From positions 1,209,079 to 1,273,078 of the forward strand of contig SIJG01000040.1 of assembly GCA_023374025.1 (NCBI GenBank): 64,000 nt of DNA. Direction: 5' to 3'. Position 1 is the first letter of the stretch. Every line of letters starts with the position of its first letter. Below are positions 55,611 through 64,000 of the stretch, in pieces. This stretch comes from Heterodera schachtii. Lineage: Eukaryota; Nematoda; Chromadorea; Rhabditida; Heteroderidae. The notes under the pieces were generated by a model. It was given only the letters and a program-made list of their open reading frames with translations, had not been told where the DNA came from and searched no databases. A program made the translations under genes and the position numbers.

Positions 55611-58600
55611 ATGGACCCAACGGACAACGAGCAAGACCACGGCAACGACGGGAATGAGCGAACCGGATGCTCACCCACAACGCAAATCGGAGCCATGCCG
55701 ATGAGTGCAAAGAAGGGAAAAGGCAAACCAAAAGTGGTTGAGACTTCAACAATTCAAAGCAATTCGGGCGTTCTGCCCGGAGGGACTCGGAACCTTCGTA
55801 GTAATGGCATTACCATACGTGCCATTCGGGACCAGCTGGAAAGGGCATCGGGCCCTCTCGCTGATCGGATCGCGGAAGCACGAGAGCTGCTCGATCCGGA
55901 CCTCAACGCAGGAGACAAGCCTCAGTCAGCAGTCTGTCTCTCGGCCATGGAGAGAGGACTGCGGGAGATGGTCGACATTTTCAAAGGCCACTTCGATCGG
56001 GGCCTAGCGGCGATCGGGGACGAACCGCCGGAGCTGCACGACTACCTGTACGATGCTTTCACCGTGCCCCTCCCGGCGGCGACGAGATGTTTGGGGCTCC
56101 GATCACACCCGCCCCCTGCCGAACTGCTTCAAATCGCGATGGAACACCTTGCTGATCTGCGAACGGTCCGTCGAACGCTCGAGGACGTGGAAAAGCTATC
56201 TCAGCTTTCATTCGGGACCCGATCGGGAACAGGGGACAGTCAGCCCGCGGGAGATGGTCCCGCTGTCCGTCGCACGCCGCCTCCACAGCAAGTCCATGAC
56301 CCGACCGATCACCAGTCAGACGAGTGGCTGTTTGGACAATTCCCAAGACGGTTCCAGCAGCTGAACATCCAAGAGGAGCGTCGGGCGGTGACGCCCGTGA
56401 TGCGAAGCGTCGCCCAGGTCGCCCAAAACCCGGGCGTAAACGCAGAAGGAGCCGGAGCCAACACTCGAGAGTGGGTCAATCAGACCAGCGATCGGAGGGA
56501 ACGGACTCGTTCCCCACGTATTCGACAAGCGGGCAATCAATTGCGCCCGCCGGTTCCAGACCATTCAATTGCGGGAAATCCAAATCCCTGCAGTCGTTTT
56601 CGGACAACCGGACAGGTCAGGGGCAGAGACCCCTCAGCTCTGCGAACCGTCCGGCATGACGAAGGGACCACGGCATTCGAGACCGTGCGCCTCCAGCCAC
56701 CGACATTTTCGGGAAAACCGGAGGACTGGACGACATTTTGGTCGTACTTCAAACGAGCAGTGGATGACAAGTCCATACCGGGCTTTGAGAAACAGCTTCT
56801 TCTCCTTCGCTGTTTGAAGGAGGGGTCCCCAGCCAGGAGGGCTGTCGAGGTCTACCCTCCCTCGGACGGGAATTATCCCGTCGTCATCCAATTGCTGAAA
56901 GAACGGTTCGGAGACACGGATGATCTGCAGCGGGCAATCCGGGCCCAGCTTCTCCACCTTCCACCGGCCAGAGAAAATGTCCAAAGTCTGACAACCGTTG
57001 TGGACGAGTTCGAGCGCGGAGTGTGTCAATTGGAGCAACTCGGAGCAAATGTGGAAGACGCTTCCTTCGGGCCACTGCTCGAATCCAAATTGCCGGTGCG
57101 GATCCTGACGGAACTGCGGATCCGGGAAAGCACGAGCGGAACGAAATGGTCAGTTCGGGAATTTCGGAGGGCGGTGGGTGCCCAAGTCAGGTGCATGCGT
57201 GCGGCTGAATCGGCTCTGGCGGCAATGCGCGAGCCGGAACGCCGAACGGAATCACGGCCGGAACCGGACCGACATGCCCGAGGAGCACGGAATCGGGATC
57301 AATTCCCGAGGGCGTTTATGGTCGGAGGAAACCCTTCAGCCCAACGACCCGCAACACCTCCTGGGGCATCAGCCCCTCGGACTGGGACTCACACACCGAA
57401 TCGGAAGGTGAATGATCAGAATGGGAACCGGAATCATCGACCTCCCCGATCTCGGGGGGAGGTCCCGGCTGACAATGCCTGTTCTCTGTGCCAAAAACCG
57501 GGCCATCGCCCGAGCAGTTGTTCGGCCTACCCCACGGCCCAAACCCGTCGACAGCGGCTCGTCGAGCAACGGCGCTGTCTTCGCTGCCTCTCTTCTGATC
57601 ACATTGCCAGCTGTTGTCCACGCCCAAGAGCCTGCCGATGGTGCCAGCGAGACGACCATCATTCCTTGGTCTGTTGGGTCGGGTCGGGGACACAACTCGC
57701 AACCCGCGAACCCCCGGCGGGAATGGAGTCAGGCGGCCGGGACAAACACAAACCGGTGGCAAATGCTATGCTGGTACAAACCGGACTGAACTCGGAGAGC
57801 GATTCCCGCCCGCCCGAGGCTCGAACCAAAACCAAGCGAAAGCCGAAGCGACGAGCGAACGATCAGGCCAATCAATCGGAGAAACAAGGGGAACGATCCC
57901 CTGGCACAGACCAGCGAGCATTCACAGCGATGGGCGAGAGCCTGCCGGCTTACCTGATGGTATGCCCCGTGGTAGCTGCCAATGACGACATCACGCGTCA
58001 GCGTCGGACCGCTCTGCTCTTGGACCCAGGAAGTCAGGTGGATTGGGCCCAAACGATCTTGACAGAGCAGCTTGAACTACCAAACGCGGGATCTGTCCCG
58101 CTTGTTGTGCAAGTGTTCGGCGGGTCAAAGAAGAGAGTCCCGTCGACCAAACACCGGCTGAAACTCAAGCGATCGGACGGAGGATGGGAGCAACTGGAGG
58201 TGTCGTCCGTGCCGTACGTCTGTACGCCCATTCAAACCAAGCTGGTTGGGCCGGGAACCCATCCCGGGCTGCTTAAACCTGTGGACGCGACACTTCAGCC
58301 CCAAATCGTGATCGGAATACGCAAGTTCTGGGACTTTGTAATTGGGTTCAAAAAATCAGCCGCGGGGGTTTTCCTCATCGACACAGTTTTCGGGACTGTG
58401 CTCTGCGGAGAGCATTTCGGAGCTCACTTGGGGCAATCGGCACCCCATAACCACATTCTCATGGCCATAACCGATGAAGACAACGGATGGAATCGCATGC
58501 CGCCCCCGTCGGCCGTGGAACAATTCTGGTCGCTCGAGACTATCGGAATTCGGGACGACCCGACTGGAGACGCTGACACCGAAGCAATCATTCAATTCGA

Positions 58601-61600
58601 GAAATCAGTTCGTCAAAAGGAGGATGGCCGTTATTCAATTCGGTTGCCGTGGCGGGACCCAATTCCCGCCTTGCCCAGCAACTTCGCCGTGGCTTACAGG
58701 CGCCTCACCAGCCTGATCAACCGATTACAACGAATGCCCGACGTTTTGGAGCGGTACCGGGCAGTGATCGAAGAGCAATTCAGCACCGGAATCATCGAAG
58801 AAGCCACGATTGGAGCTAGCCAGCGGGAACATTTCATCCCGCACCAAGCCGTGATCACGCCCAAGAAGCTGCGGATCGTCTACGACGCTAGCGCCCACAC
58901 CAAAGGAGCTCCGTCCTTGAACGACTGCCTGCTACGGGGACCCGTGTGGCTGCCCGATTTGGCCGGAATGCTGCTGAGATTTCGGGCTTGCCAAGTGCCC
59001 GTGATTGCCGATGTCGAGAAGGCCTTTCTGATGGTCGAGATCGAAGAGGCGGACCGCGAGGTATGCAAATTTCTGTGGGTTCGGGATCCCACGAGGCCAG
59101 TGACGACGGACAATCTTATGCCGCTGAGGTTCCGGCGGCTCGCTTTCGGGCTGACTCCAAGCCCGTTTTGCCTCGCCGCTGTGGTCCGCCATCATCTCCG
59201 GAAGTACGGCTCGGACTTCGCGGAGCAGCTGATCCGCGACACTTACGTCGACAACGTACTCATCCCCGCGGACACTCGAGAAGAAGCGGTCGAGAAAGCC
59301 AGCTTGGCGAAGCAAATGTTCACTGGTGCTCGGATGAATCTGAGGGAGTTCCTCAGCAATGACCAGGATCTCAATCGGGAATTCCCGACAAACGACTACC
59401 TCGGAAAGACGACCGCCAAAATGCTCGGCCTTGAATGGAACTCCGAGCGGGACGAAATTCGGATGAACTACCCGGGGATCCCCCCGGATTGCGCCGCAAC
59501 TAACTCCCGCAGGTCCGTGCTCAAAACAATCGCCAGTCTCTTCGACCCATTGGGGACTTTGGCCCCTGCCACTCTCGCGGCCAAACGCTTCTTCCAACGC
59601 TTGTGGGACGCGACTCACGATTGGGACTCTCCACTCAACCCAACTGATCAGCGGGAATGGGAGCGAATCACCGCAAATTGGGACGGGGAGGTAACCCTAA
59701 TTCCACGGAAAGTGATAACGGGAACAGGACTATCATTGTCACTTCACGTTTTCACGGACGCATCGGAGTACGCCTACGCCGCCGCAGTGTATGTTCGATC
59801 CGAAGGACCCGACGGGACTTCTTCCCGTCTGCTCATGGCAAAGTCGCGTCTCAAGCCAAAGAAGGCGGCGGACACGTTCACCATCCCGAGGATGGAATTG
59901 ATGGGCATCCTGCTCGGCGTGCGGTTGGCGGCGTTCGTTCACACGCAGCTCCACCGTCCGATTGCTCAACAGCATTTATGGAGCGACTCCATGATTGCTC
60001 TCCATTGGGTAAGGAACCACACACCACAACCGCAGTTCGTAGCCAACCGACTGCTCGAGATCCGAACGGCGACGGACATCACCTTTCATCATGTCCGGTC
60101 AGAGGACAACTCCGCCGACATCGCCACGCGCGGGATGCCTCCCGCTGAACTTCAAAGCAGTCAGTTGTGGTGGAAGGGGCCATGGTGGATCGTTTCGCCG
60201 GCCGACGAATGGCCAAAAGAGTTGGAGTTCAAGGTGGACAGGGAGGGGACCGAGTTCCCCTTGGATCAGGACATTCCCAGCGCAATGCTCCTCACCTCCA
60301 CACAAGACGATTCGTTCCCGACAACTTTCCTCAGAAAGTGCGGCCAGTGGAAGCGAGCGGTCCGTGTTATCGCTTGGTCGCTGCGATTCGTCAGAAAGGC
60401 AAGAAAGGGAGGGACAAATGAGGCCCGAATTGAGAAAGAGGGGAAACGTGACCCCCTGTGCACTGAGGAGCTGAACGCGGCGCAAAAAACCATCATCCAA
60501 TCAGCCCAAAACGAGGGCAAAATGCCGCAAGGGATTCAAACCGACGTGGACGAGGACGGTACGAAACGCCTGCACAGCCGAGTTGAGAATTGCGCTGAAT
60601 CGGAACTCAGCAGACCAATCGTCCTGCCAAAGCATTCGAGGATCGGCATTCTGCTGATCGCGGACACTCATGAGGGACTGTGCCATTCTGGTATAAATGC
60701 GACTCTCTCCCAGTTCTTGAAGGGGTACTGGACCCCTGGAGCCCGTCAACAAGCGAGAAAGGTGATCAAATCATGCCGAAAGTGCCGTCGAATGGAAGCG
60801 GCACCTTACGCTCTTCCTCCAATGCCACCGCTGCCAGCTGATCGGGTCAGACGCCGGCTGCCATTCGAATCGGTGGGGCTGGACTTCTTGGGCCCCACGG
60901 CGGCGTTGGATGAGTCGGGACAGCGGCGCAAAGCATGGGTGCTGCTGATCACGTGCTTGACAACTCGGGCAATTTACGTCGATGCCACTCGAGACCTCTC
61001 AGCCGACAGCCTGATCACGCTTCTACGCCGATTCATTGCCAGGCGAGGGGCGCCTTCACGGATCCTCAGTGACAACGCGCCTTCATTCACTTTGGTAGGC
61101 CGAACTCTTTCATCATTCGGAATTACGGGTAACGACCCCGTGGCATTCATTGATTCTCGTGGAATCAAGTGGCGATTCACTCCCAGCCACACCCCCTGGG
61201 CGGGAGGAGTGTTCGAACGGGCAGTCCAATCAGTCAAACGGGCACTGCAGAAGACACTCGGAAGCTCGGTGATCAATTATGACGAGCTGATTACGCTTCT
61301 GGCAGAGGTGGAAGCAGCGGTCAATTCGAGACCGCTCACTTACGTCAGTGACGGAGCCGGCGATCCGCTACCGATCAGACCGATCGACTTCATCCAGGAG
61401 AACGGCCGATTGGGGATTGATCCCCTGAACCCAGCCTCAGAACTCCCACCCGATCGGAAAGACCCCCCGCATGTTCAGCTCGAGAAGCGATGGAGGGCGG
61501 TGCAGCAACGGACAGAACATTTTTGGAGGCGTTGGCACTCCGAGTACCTGCTGCATTTGCGGGAGAAAGCCGGCTGGCAGCATCGGAACAGGCGGGTGGT

Positions 61601-64000
61601 CGCCGGCGGGACACCAAAAGTCGGCGACGTCGTGCTGGTGGAGGACAAAATGCAGCCCCGCAATGTGTGGCAGATGGGCCGAATCACCGAACTCAGGGGC
61701 CCACCGGATCAGATCAGGAGCGTGCTGATACGAATGCCAAACGGCCGAATTTGGGGGCGCCCGGTAAATAAAATATGCCCCCTTGAGGAATCACCGGAAT
61801 CAGACCGAGACGGGACAACAGAAATGGGCAAGAACGACGACATCATGGGGGACCTCATTCCCCCGGGCCCAATCATGGAACAAATTGAGCCCCAAGTTGA
61901 GGGTAACGACGGACCAACGCATCAGGAGGCGGACACAATTGACGAGTCCGTGCCGGCCAGCGCCGAAGAGCCGGCCGAAATCATCGGTCAGAGCGGGCAG
62001 GGCAAGGAAGAAGCGCAAGTCGAACGGGAAAACAATCCCGTGGCCCTTCGTCGATCACGGCGGGGCCGAAAAATTCGAGAAATTCGTGACCCGGAGTGGT
62101 CAATGCCGAGAAAGCCGCAAAAACGGAAGTTTGGACAATCCCGCATAGTATTGACGCTTTTGGCCGTGCTGATGTGGACCGGTACCGTCGTCGGGTGTCA
62201 ACCCGCCCCACGAAACTCGAGACTGACGGCGTTGCGCGACCCGAATGACCTCAAGAATCCATGCGAGTTGAGCTGCGCGGCGCGTGGAGTGACCGTGTAC
62301 AGCGACGAATCGGTGGACAAACTCGAAATTTGCTGCGCGGATGGGTGTTGGGCAACTTCGCCTAAGAATCCCGAGACTCACTACGAACTCCCGGTCGAGC
62401 TGCTGATCCACGGCTACAATTGTACAAGCAGCTGTTGGGTGGGGAAAAGTTCCCCACGGAGCGCTGCCCGTCATTGCGCCCCAAAATCGGAATGCGATCT
62501 GATGCAATGCCTCTTGTGCTGGGAGCAACTCGCCAACCCGAAGTGCAACCCGCGATGGTCATCGGCCTTTTTCGGAATTGGCATGGCAGCCGTGTTGGCA
62601 CTCTGCGGCTGTTTGTGGCCAATGATCAGTCGCTGTTTACTCGGGGCGTCTCTGCTGTGGAAGGTGATGGCATGGGTGACTCGGTACCCAATTCGGGTTT
62701 TCAATCGTTTGGCGGGCCGGGACATTCCCGAGCCGACCGCCGATCAGGTCAAAAGTCGGGTGAGAAAGGGCGCAAGAAAGGCCCGGGCCGAAATTAGGGA
62801 CGTCCAGGAACGACTGCAATTGGCCAGACGAGCTCGAGCAGCCGCTCGAGCCTGGAGGAATCCCGAACGAGGACGGGCGTTCATGCCCGGGGTCGCTACG
62901 GCACTGCTTCCGCTTTTGTGCTGCGTTGCCATTTCTTCTTCATCAAAGCCCATTTCGGTAATGCTCCGATCAGAGGACTGTGCGAGGACACCATCGGGAC
63001 TCAAATGTTCGGGATCCGCGGCGACGATCCTGACTCTGTTGCCATCCGATCAGGTCAACTCATTTTTGATCAGATCGGCTCAGGACGAATTGCTCGGGGC
63101 TGTTCGCCTACGGCTCACTTCAATCACTATGGTCTGCGTGCCCAAAACGGAGAAATGGCTCCGTTCCTACACAGTCTCGACAGTTGCGATCAAAAGATGC
63201 CCAGCGGCGGGCTCGTGTCACGGAGACTATTGCGCCCGCGTTCGAAACGGGGCAAAGGTCCCCGAGCTCATGGAACTGAACAATCGACCCGGCCACTCGG
63301 CCTGCATCCAAAGCACAAGCTTTTGGCACAATTCGTGTGGCCTTCCATCCGCTGCTTGCCTCTTCTACCGCTGGGCTGCAACTCCGACAACCTCCACGCT
63401 TTTCGAGGAGTTCAGCTGTTTGGAGTGGGATCTACAGCTCAGCGCTTGGGTGGAACTGGAGACGAACAGCGGGCAAGTGGAGTCTCAAAGGGTCGTGATC
63501 CATCCCGGGATTCCCGAGCAATGGGGAAACATGACTCTGGCGGTCGTCCCCTCTTCCCTCCCTCCATTGCCAGTCTTGTCATCATTTTTCATCACCGATG
63601 GGCGAGCCGTGGCAATGGGGAAAACCATCCCCTCTGACCTCCACTGCACGGACGAGCAGCAGGCCCGAGGCTTCGATCAGTGCCAACTCTCGATTGGGGC
63701 GTGCCAAAAATGTGCCCCAGATCACGATAATGGCTCCGTCCATTGCCATTGCCGAGACGTCAATATCGAGCAGTACATGGCCAATCCCGAGAGCAGACTG
63801 CCGTTGGATGTCGCCCGCCTTCACATCCATCACCGGGGCCCGCAGGTGCGGGCGGAATTTCAGTACACCCCGGTCCAGGTACATGTCCAACTGAACGGGG
63901 TGGAACTGCTGAGCGAGTACAGCAACACCCGCTGTTGGGTCACTTCACCCAAGCTCGAGGGGTGCTACCGTTGTGTTCGGGAGCAACGGTGGAAGCGACG
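55611..64000 (+). CDS. BEL/Pao Gag-Pol-Env polyprotein, uninterrupted, 3' partial
   Basis: From the ATG at 55611 this frame stays open to the window edge, at least 2796 codons. Gag: DUF1759-like block near residue 364 (TFSGKPEDWTTFW), then three CCHC-like knuckles (57480-57680). Aspartic protease motif near 58020 reads LLDPGS, with Pro where DSG/DTG is usual. RT ~58850-59600 (KLRIVYDASA, VIADVEKAFL, catalytic TYVDNV, the usual BEL form). RNase H ~59740-60150. Integrase ~60640-61400 (HHCC, GLDFLGP, SDNAPSF, GGVFERA), DUF5641-like end ~61615-61790. Env from ~62100: a signal-like hydrophobic stretch, many Cys, membrane segments at ~62560-62650, an internal hydrophobic signal at ~62890, then a Cys-rich ectodomain resembling phlebovirus G2/Gc (SIGACQKC; CWVTSPKLEGCYRC), as in Tas and Cer13. 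Confidence 0.88.
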   Translation, partial: MDPTDNEQDHGNDGNERTGCSPTTQIGAMPMSAKKGKGKPKVVETSTIQSNSGVLPGGTRNLRSNGITIRAIRDQLERASGPLADRIAEARELLDPDLNAGDKPQSAVCLSAMERGLREMVDIFKGHFDRGLAAIGDEPPELHDYLYDAFTVPLPAATRCLGLRSHPPPAELLQIAMEHLADLRTVRRTLEDVEKLSQLSFGTRSGTGDSQPAGDGPAVRRTPPPQQVHDPTDHQSDEWLFGQFPRRFQQLNIQEERRAVTPVMRSVAQVAQNPGVNAEGAGANTREWVNQTSDRRERTRSPRIRQAGNQLRPPVPDHSIAGNPNPCSRFRTTGQVRGRDPSALRTVRHDEGTTAFETVRLQPPTFSGKPEDWTTFWSYFKRAVDDKSIPGFEKQLLLLRCLKEGSPARRAVEVYPPSDGNYPVVIQLLKERFGDTDDLQRAIRAQLLHLPPARENVQSLTTVVDEFERGVCQLEQLGANVEDASFGPLLESKLPVRILTELRIRESTSGTKWSVREFRRAVGAQVRCMRAAESALAAMREPERRTESRPEPDRHARGARNRDQFPRAFMVGGNPSAQRPATPPGASAPRTGTHTPNRKVNDQNGNRNHRPPRSRGEVPADNACSLCQKPGHRPSSCSAYPTAQTRRQRLVEQRRCLRCLSSDHIASCCPRPRACRWCQRDDHHSLVCWVGSGTQLATREPPAGMESGGRDKHKPVANAMLVQTGLNSESDSRPPEARTKTKRKPKRRANDQANQSEKQGERSPGTDQRAFTAMGESLPAYLMVCPVVAANDDITRQRRTALLLDPGSQVDWAQTILTEQLELPNAGSVPLVVQVFGGSKKRVPSTKHRLKLKRSDGGWEQLEVSSVPYVCTPIQTKLVGPGTHPGLLKPVDATLQPQIVIGIRKFWDFVIGFKKSAAGVFLIDTVFGTVLCGEHFGAHLGQSAPHNHILMAITDEDNGWNRMPPPSAVEQFWSLETIGIRDDPTGDADTEAIIQFEKSVRQKEDGRYSIRLPWRDPIPALPSNFAVAYRRLTSLINRLQRMPDVLERYRAVIEEQFSTGIIEEATIGASQREHFIPHQAVITPKKLRIVYDASAHTKGAPSLNDCLLRGPVWLPDLAGMLLRFRACQVPVIADVEKAFLMVEIEEADREVCKFLWVRDPTRPVTTDNLMPLRFRRLAFGLTPSPFCLAAVVRHHLRKYGSDFAEQLIRDTYVDNVLIPADTREEAVEKASLAKQMFTGARMNLREFLSNDQDLNREFPTNDYLGKTTAKMLGLEWNSERDEIRMNYPGIPPDCAATNSRRSVLKTIASLFDPLGTLAPATLAAKRFFQRLWDATHDWDSPLNPTDQREWERITANWDGEVTLIPRKVITGTGLSLSLHVFTDASEYAYAAAVYVRSEGPDGTSSRLLMAKSRLKPKKAADTFTIPRMELMGILLGVRLAAFVHTQLHRPIAQQHLWSDSMIALHWVRNHTPQPQFVANRLLEIRTATDITFHHVRSEDNSADIATRGMPPAELQSSQLWWKGPWWIVSPADEWPKELEFKVDREGTEFPLDQDIPSAMLLTSTQDDSFPTTFLRKCGQWKRAVRVIAWSLRFVRKARKGGTNEARIEKEGKRDPLCTEELNAAQKTIIQSAQNEGKMPQGIQTDVDEDGTKRLHSRVENCAESELSRPIVLPKHSRIGILLIADTHEGLCHSGINATLSQFLKGYWTPGARQQARKVIKSCRKCRRMEAAPYALPPMPPLPADRVRRRLPFESVGLDFLGPTAALDESGQRRKAWVLLITCLTTRAIYVDATRDLSADSLITLLRRFIARRGAPSRILSDNAPSFTLVGRTLSSFGITGNDPVAFIDSRGIKWRFTPSHTPWAGGVFERAVQSVKRALQKTLGSSVINYDELITLLAEVEAAVNSRPLTYVSDGAGDPLPIRPIDFIQENGRLGIDPLNPASELPPDRKDPPHVQLEKRWRAVQQRTEHFWRRWHSEYLLHLREKAGWQHRNRRVVAGGTPKVGDVVLVEDKMQPRNVWQMGRITELRGPPDQIRSVLIRMPNGRIWGRPVNKICPLEESPESDRDGTTEMGKNDDIMGDLIPPGPIMEQIEPQVEGNDGPTHQEADTIDESVPASAEEPAEIIGQSGQGKEEAQVERENNPVALRRSRRGRKIREIRDPEWSMPRKPQKRKFGQSRIVLTLLAVLMWTGTVVGCQPAPRNSRLTALRDPNDLKNPCELSCAARGVTVYSDESVDKLEICCADGCWATSPKNPETHYELPVELLIHGYNCTSSCWVGKSSPRSAARHCAPKSECDLMQCLLCWEQLANPKCNPRWSSAFFGIGMAAVLALCGCLWPMISRCLLGASLLWKVMAWVTRYPIRVFNRLAGRDIPEPTADQVKSRVRKGARKARAEIRDVQERLQLARRARAAARAWRNPERGRAFMPGVATALLPLLCCVAISSSSKPISVMLRSEDCARTPSGLKCSGSAATILTLLPSDQVNSFLIRSAQDELLGAVRLRLTSITMVCVPKTEKWLRSYTVSTVAIKRCPAAGSCHGDYCARVRNGAKVPELMELNNRPGHSACIQSTSFWHNSCGLPSAACLFYRWAATPTTSTLFEEFSCLEWDLQLSAWVELETNSGQVESQRVVIHPGIPEQWGNMTLAVVPSSLPPLPVLSSFFITDGRAVAMGKTIPSDLHCTDEQQARGFDQCQLSIGACQKCAPDHDNGSVHCHCRDVNIEQYMANPESRLPLDVARLHIHHRGPQVRAEFQYTPVQVHVQLNGVELLSEYSNTRCWVTSPKLEGCYRCVREQRWKR

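Larger units (their letters stand above)
54346..64000 (+). mobile_element. BEL/Pao endogenous retrovirus, 3' end beyond window
   Basis: Satellite identity (AACATTATGGGATA) breaks at 54346, where TGTCGC... begins. GC content rises abruptly and stays high to the window end. Components: a 5' LTR, a leader, and one long Gag-Pro-Pol-Env frame with BEL/Pao domain order and an envelope region. This is the Tas/Cer7-like kind of nematode element. Confidence 0.92.

Noticed and set aside
59240..59262. YVDN in the BEL reverse transcriptase as an inactivating change from YVDD
   Set aside because: YVDN is the normal BEL/Pao catalytic motif.
58932..59618. 228-aa minus-strand ORF
   Set aside because: Antisense of the BEL reverse transcriptase in GC-rich DNA; no domain.

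Overview
The window looks like nuclear DNA of a nematode, and I lean towards a cyst nematode (Heterodera/Globodera group). The reasons are short AT-rich introns with GT...TTTAG/CAG borders, very AT-rich intergenic DNA, and fragments of an F-box-like paralogous family that I recall from cyst-nematode proteomes. That taxonomic call is an inference from memory. Most of the window is mobile, duplicated or satellite DNA; few host genes look intact.

1-17.4 kb: a Maverick/Polinton, the virus-like DNA transposon class. It has a multi-exon protein-primed DNA polymerase B (2471-7288), a packaging ATPase, a chromodomain integrase, a penton-like minor capsid protein, an adenain-type protease, a pVI-like virion protein, a double jelly-roll major capsid protein and several small proteins. 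Between polymerase and ATPase lies a minus-strand pair that is unusual: a complete TATA-binding-protein core (7341-7907) and a spliced 188-aa protein that ends just after an Argonaute-type PAZ domain (7986-8726). On the two sides are intact spliced genes with replication-protein-A-like OB folds: an OB + Q-rich + RING-H2 protein (2-1682) and an RPA1 DBD-C-like 204-aa protein (16700-17408). The morphogenesis genes are packed with 1-10 bp overlaps or short gaps and nearly all frames are open, so the element looks young or still selected.

17.9-31.2 kb: a host segment of broken genes. It holds F-box-family pieces, several scrambled copies of an OTUD7/Cezanne-like deubiquitinase, and a DHX15/Prp43-like helicase remnant. 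A ~1.47-kb inverted repeat and a ~2.14-kb direct repeat meet at 3-bp microhomologies. 31.2-42.9 kb: AT-rich DNA with charged ORF remnants, minisatellites, a possible non-autonomous transposon, tRNA-like repeats and an (ATGGT)n/tRNA-like block. That block is an inverted copy of the one at 1.8-2.4 kb.

43.1-54.3 kb: a ~337-bp satellite array (dimeric ~675-bp higher-order repeat in its right half) split by a Ty3/Gypsy LTR retrotransposon (45395-50559). 54.35-64.0 kb: a GC-rich BEL/Pao element inserted in the satellite. It has a ~1.17-kb 5' LTR and one uninterrupted Gag-Pol-Env frame from 55611 to the window end, including a phlebovirus-G2-like envelope region; it is a Tas/Cer-type endogenous retrovirus cut by the window edge.
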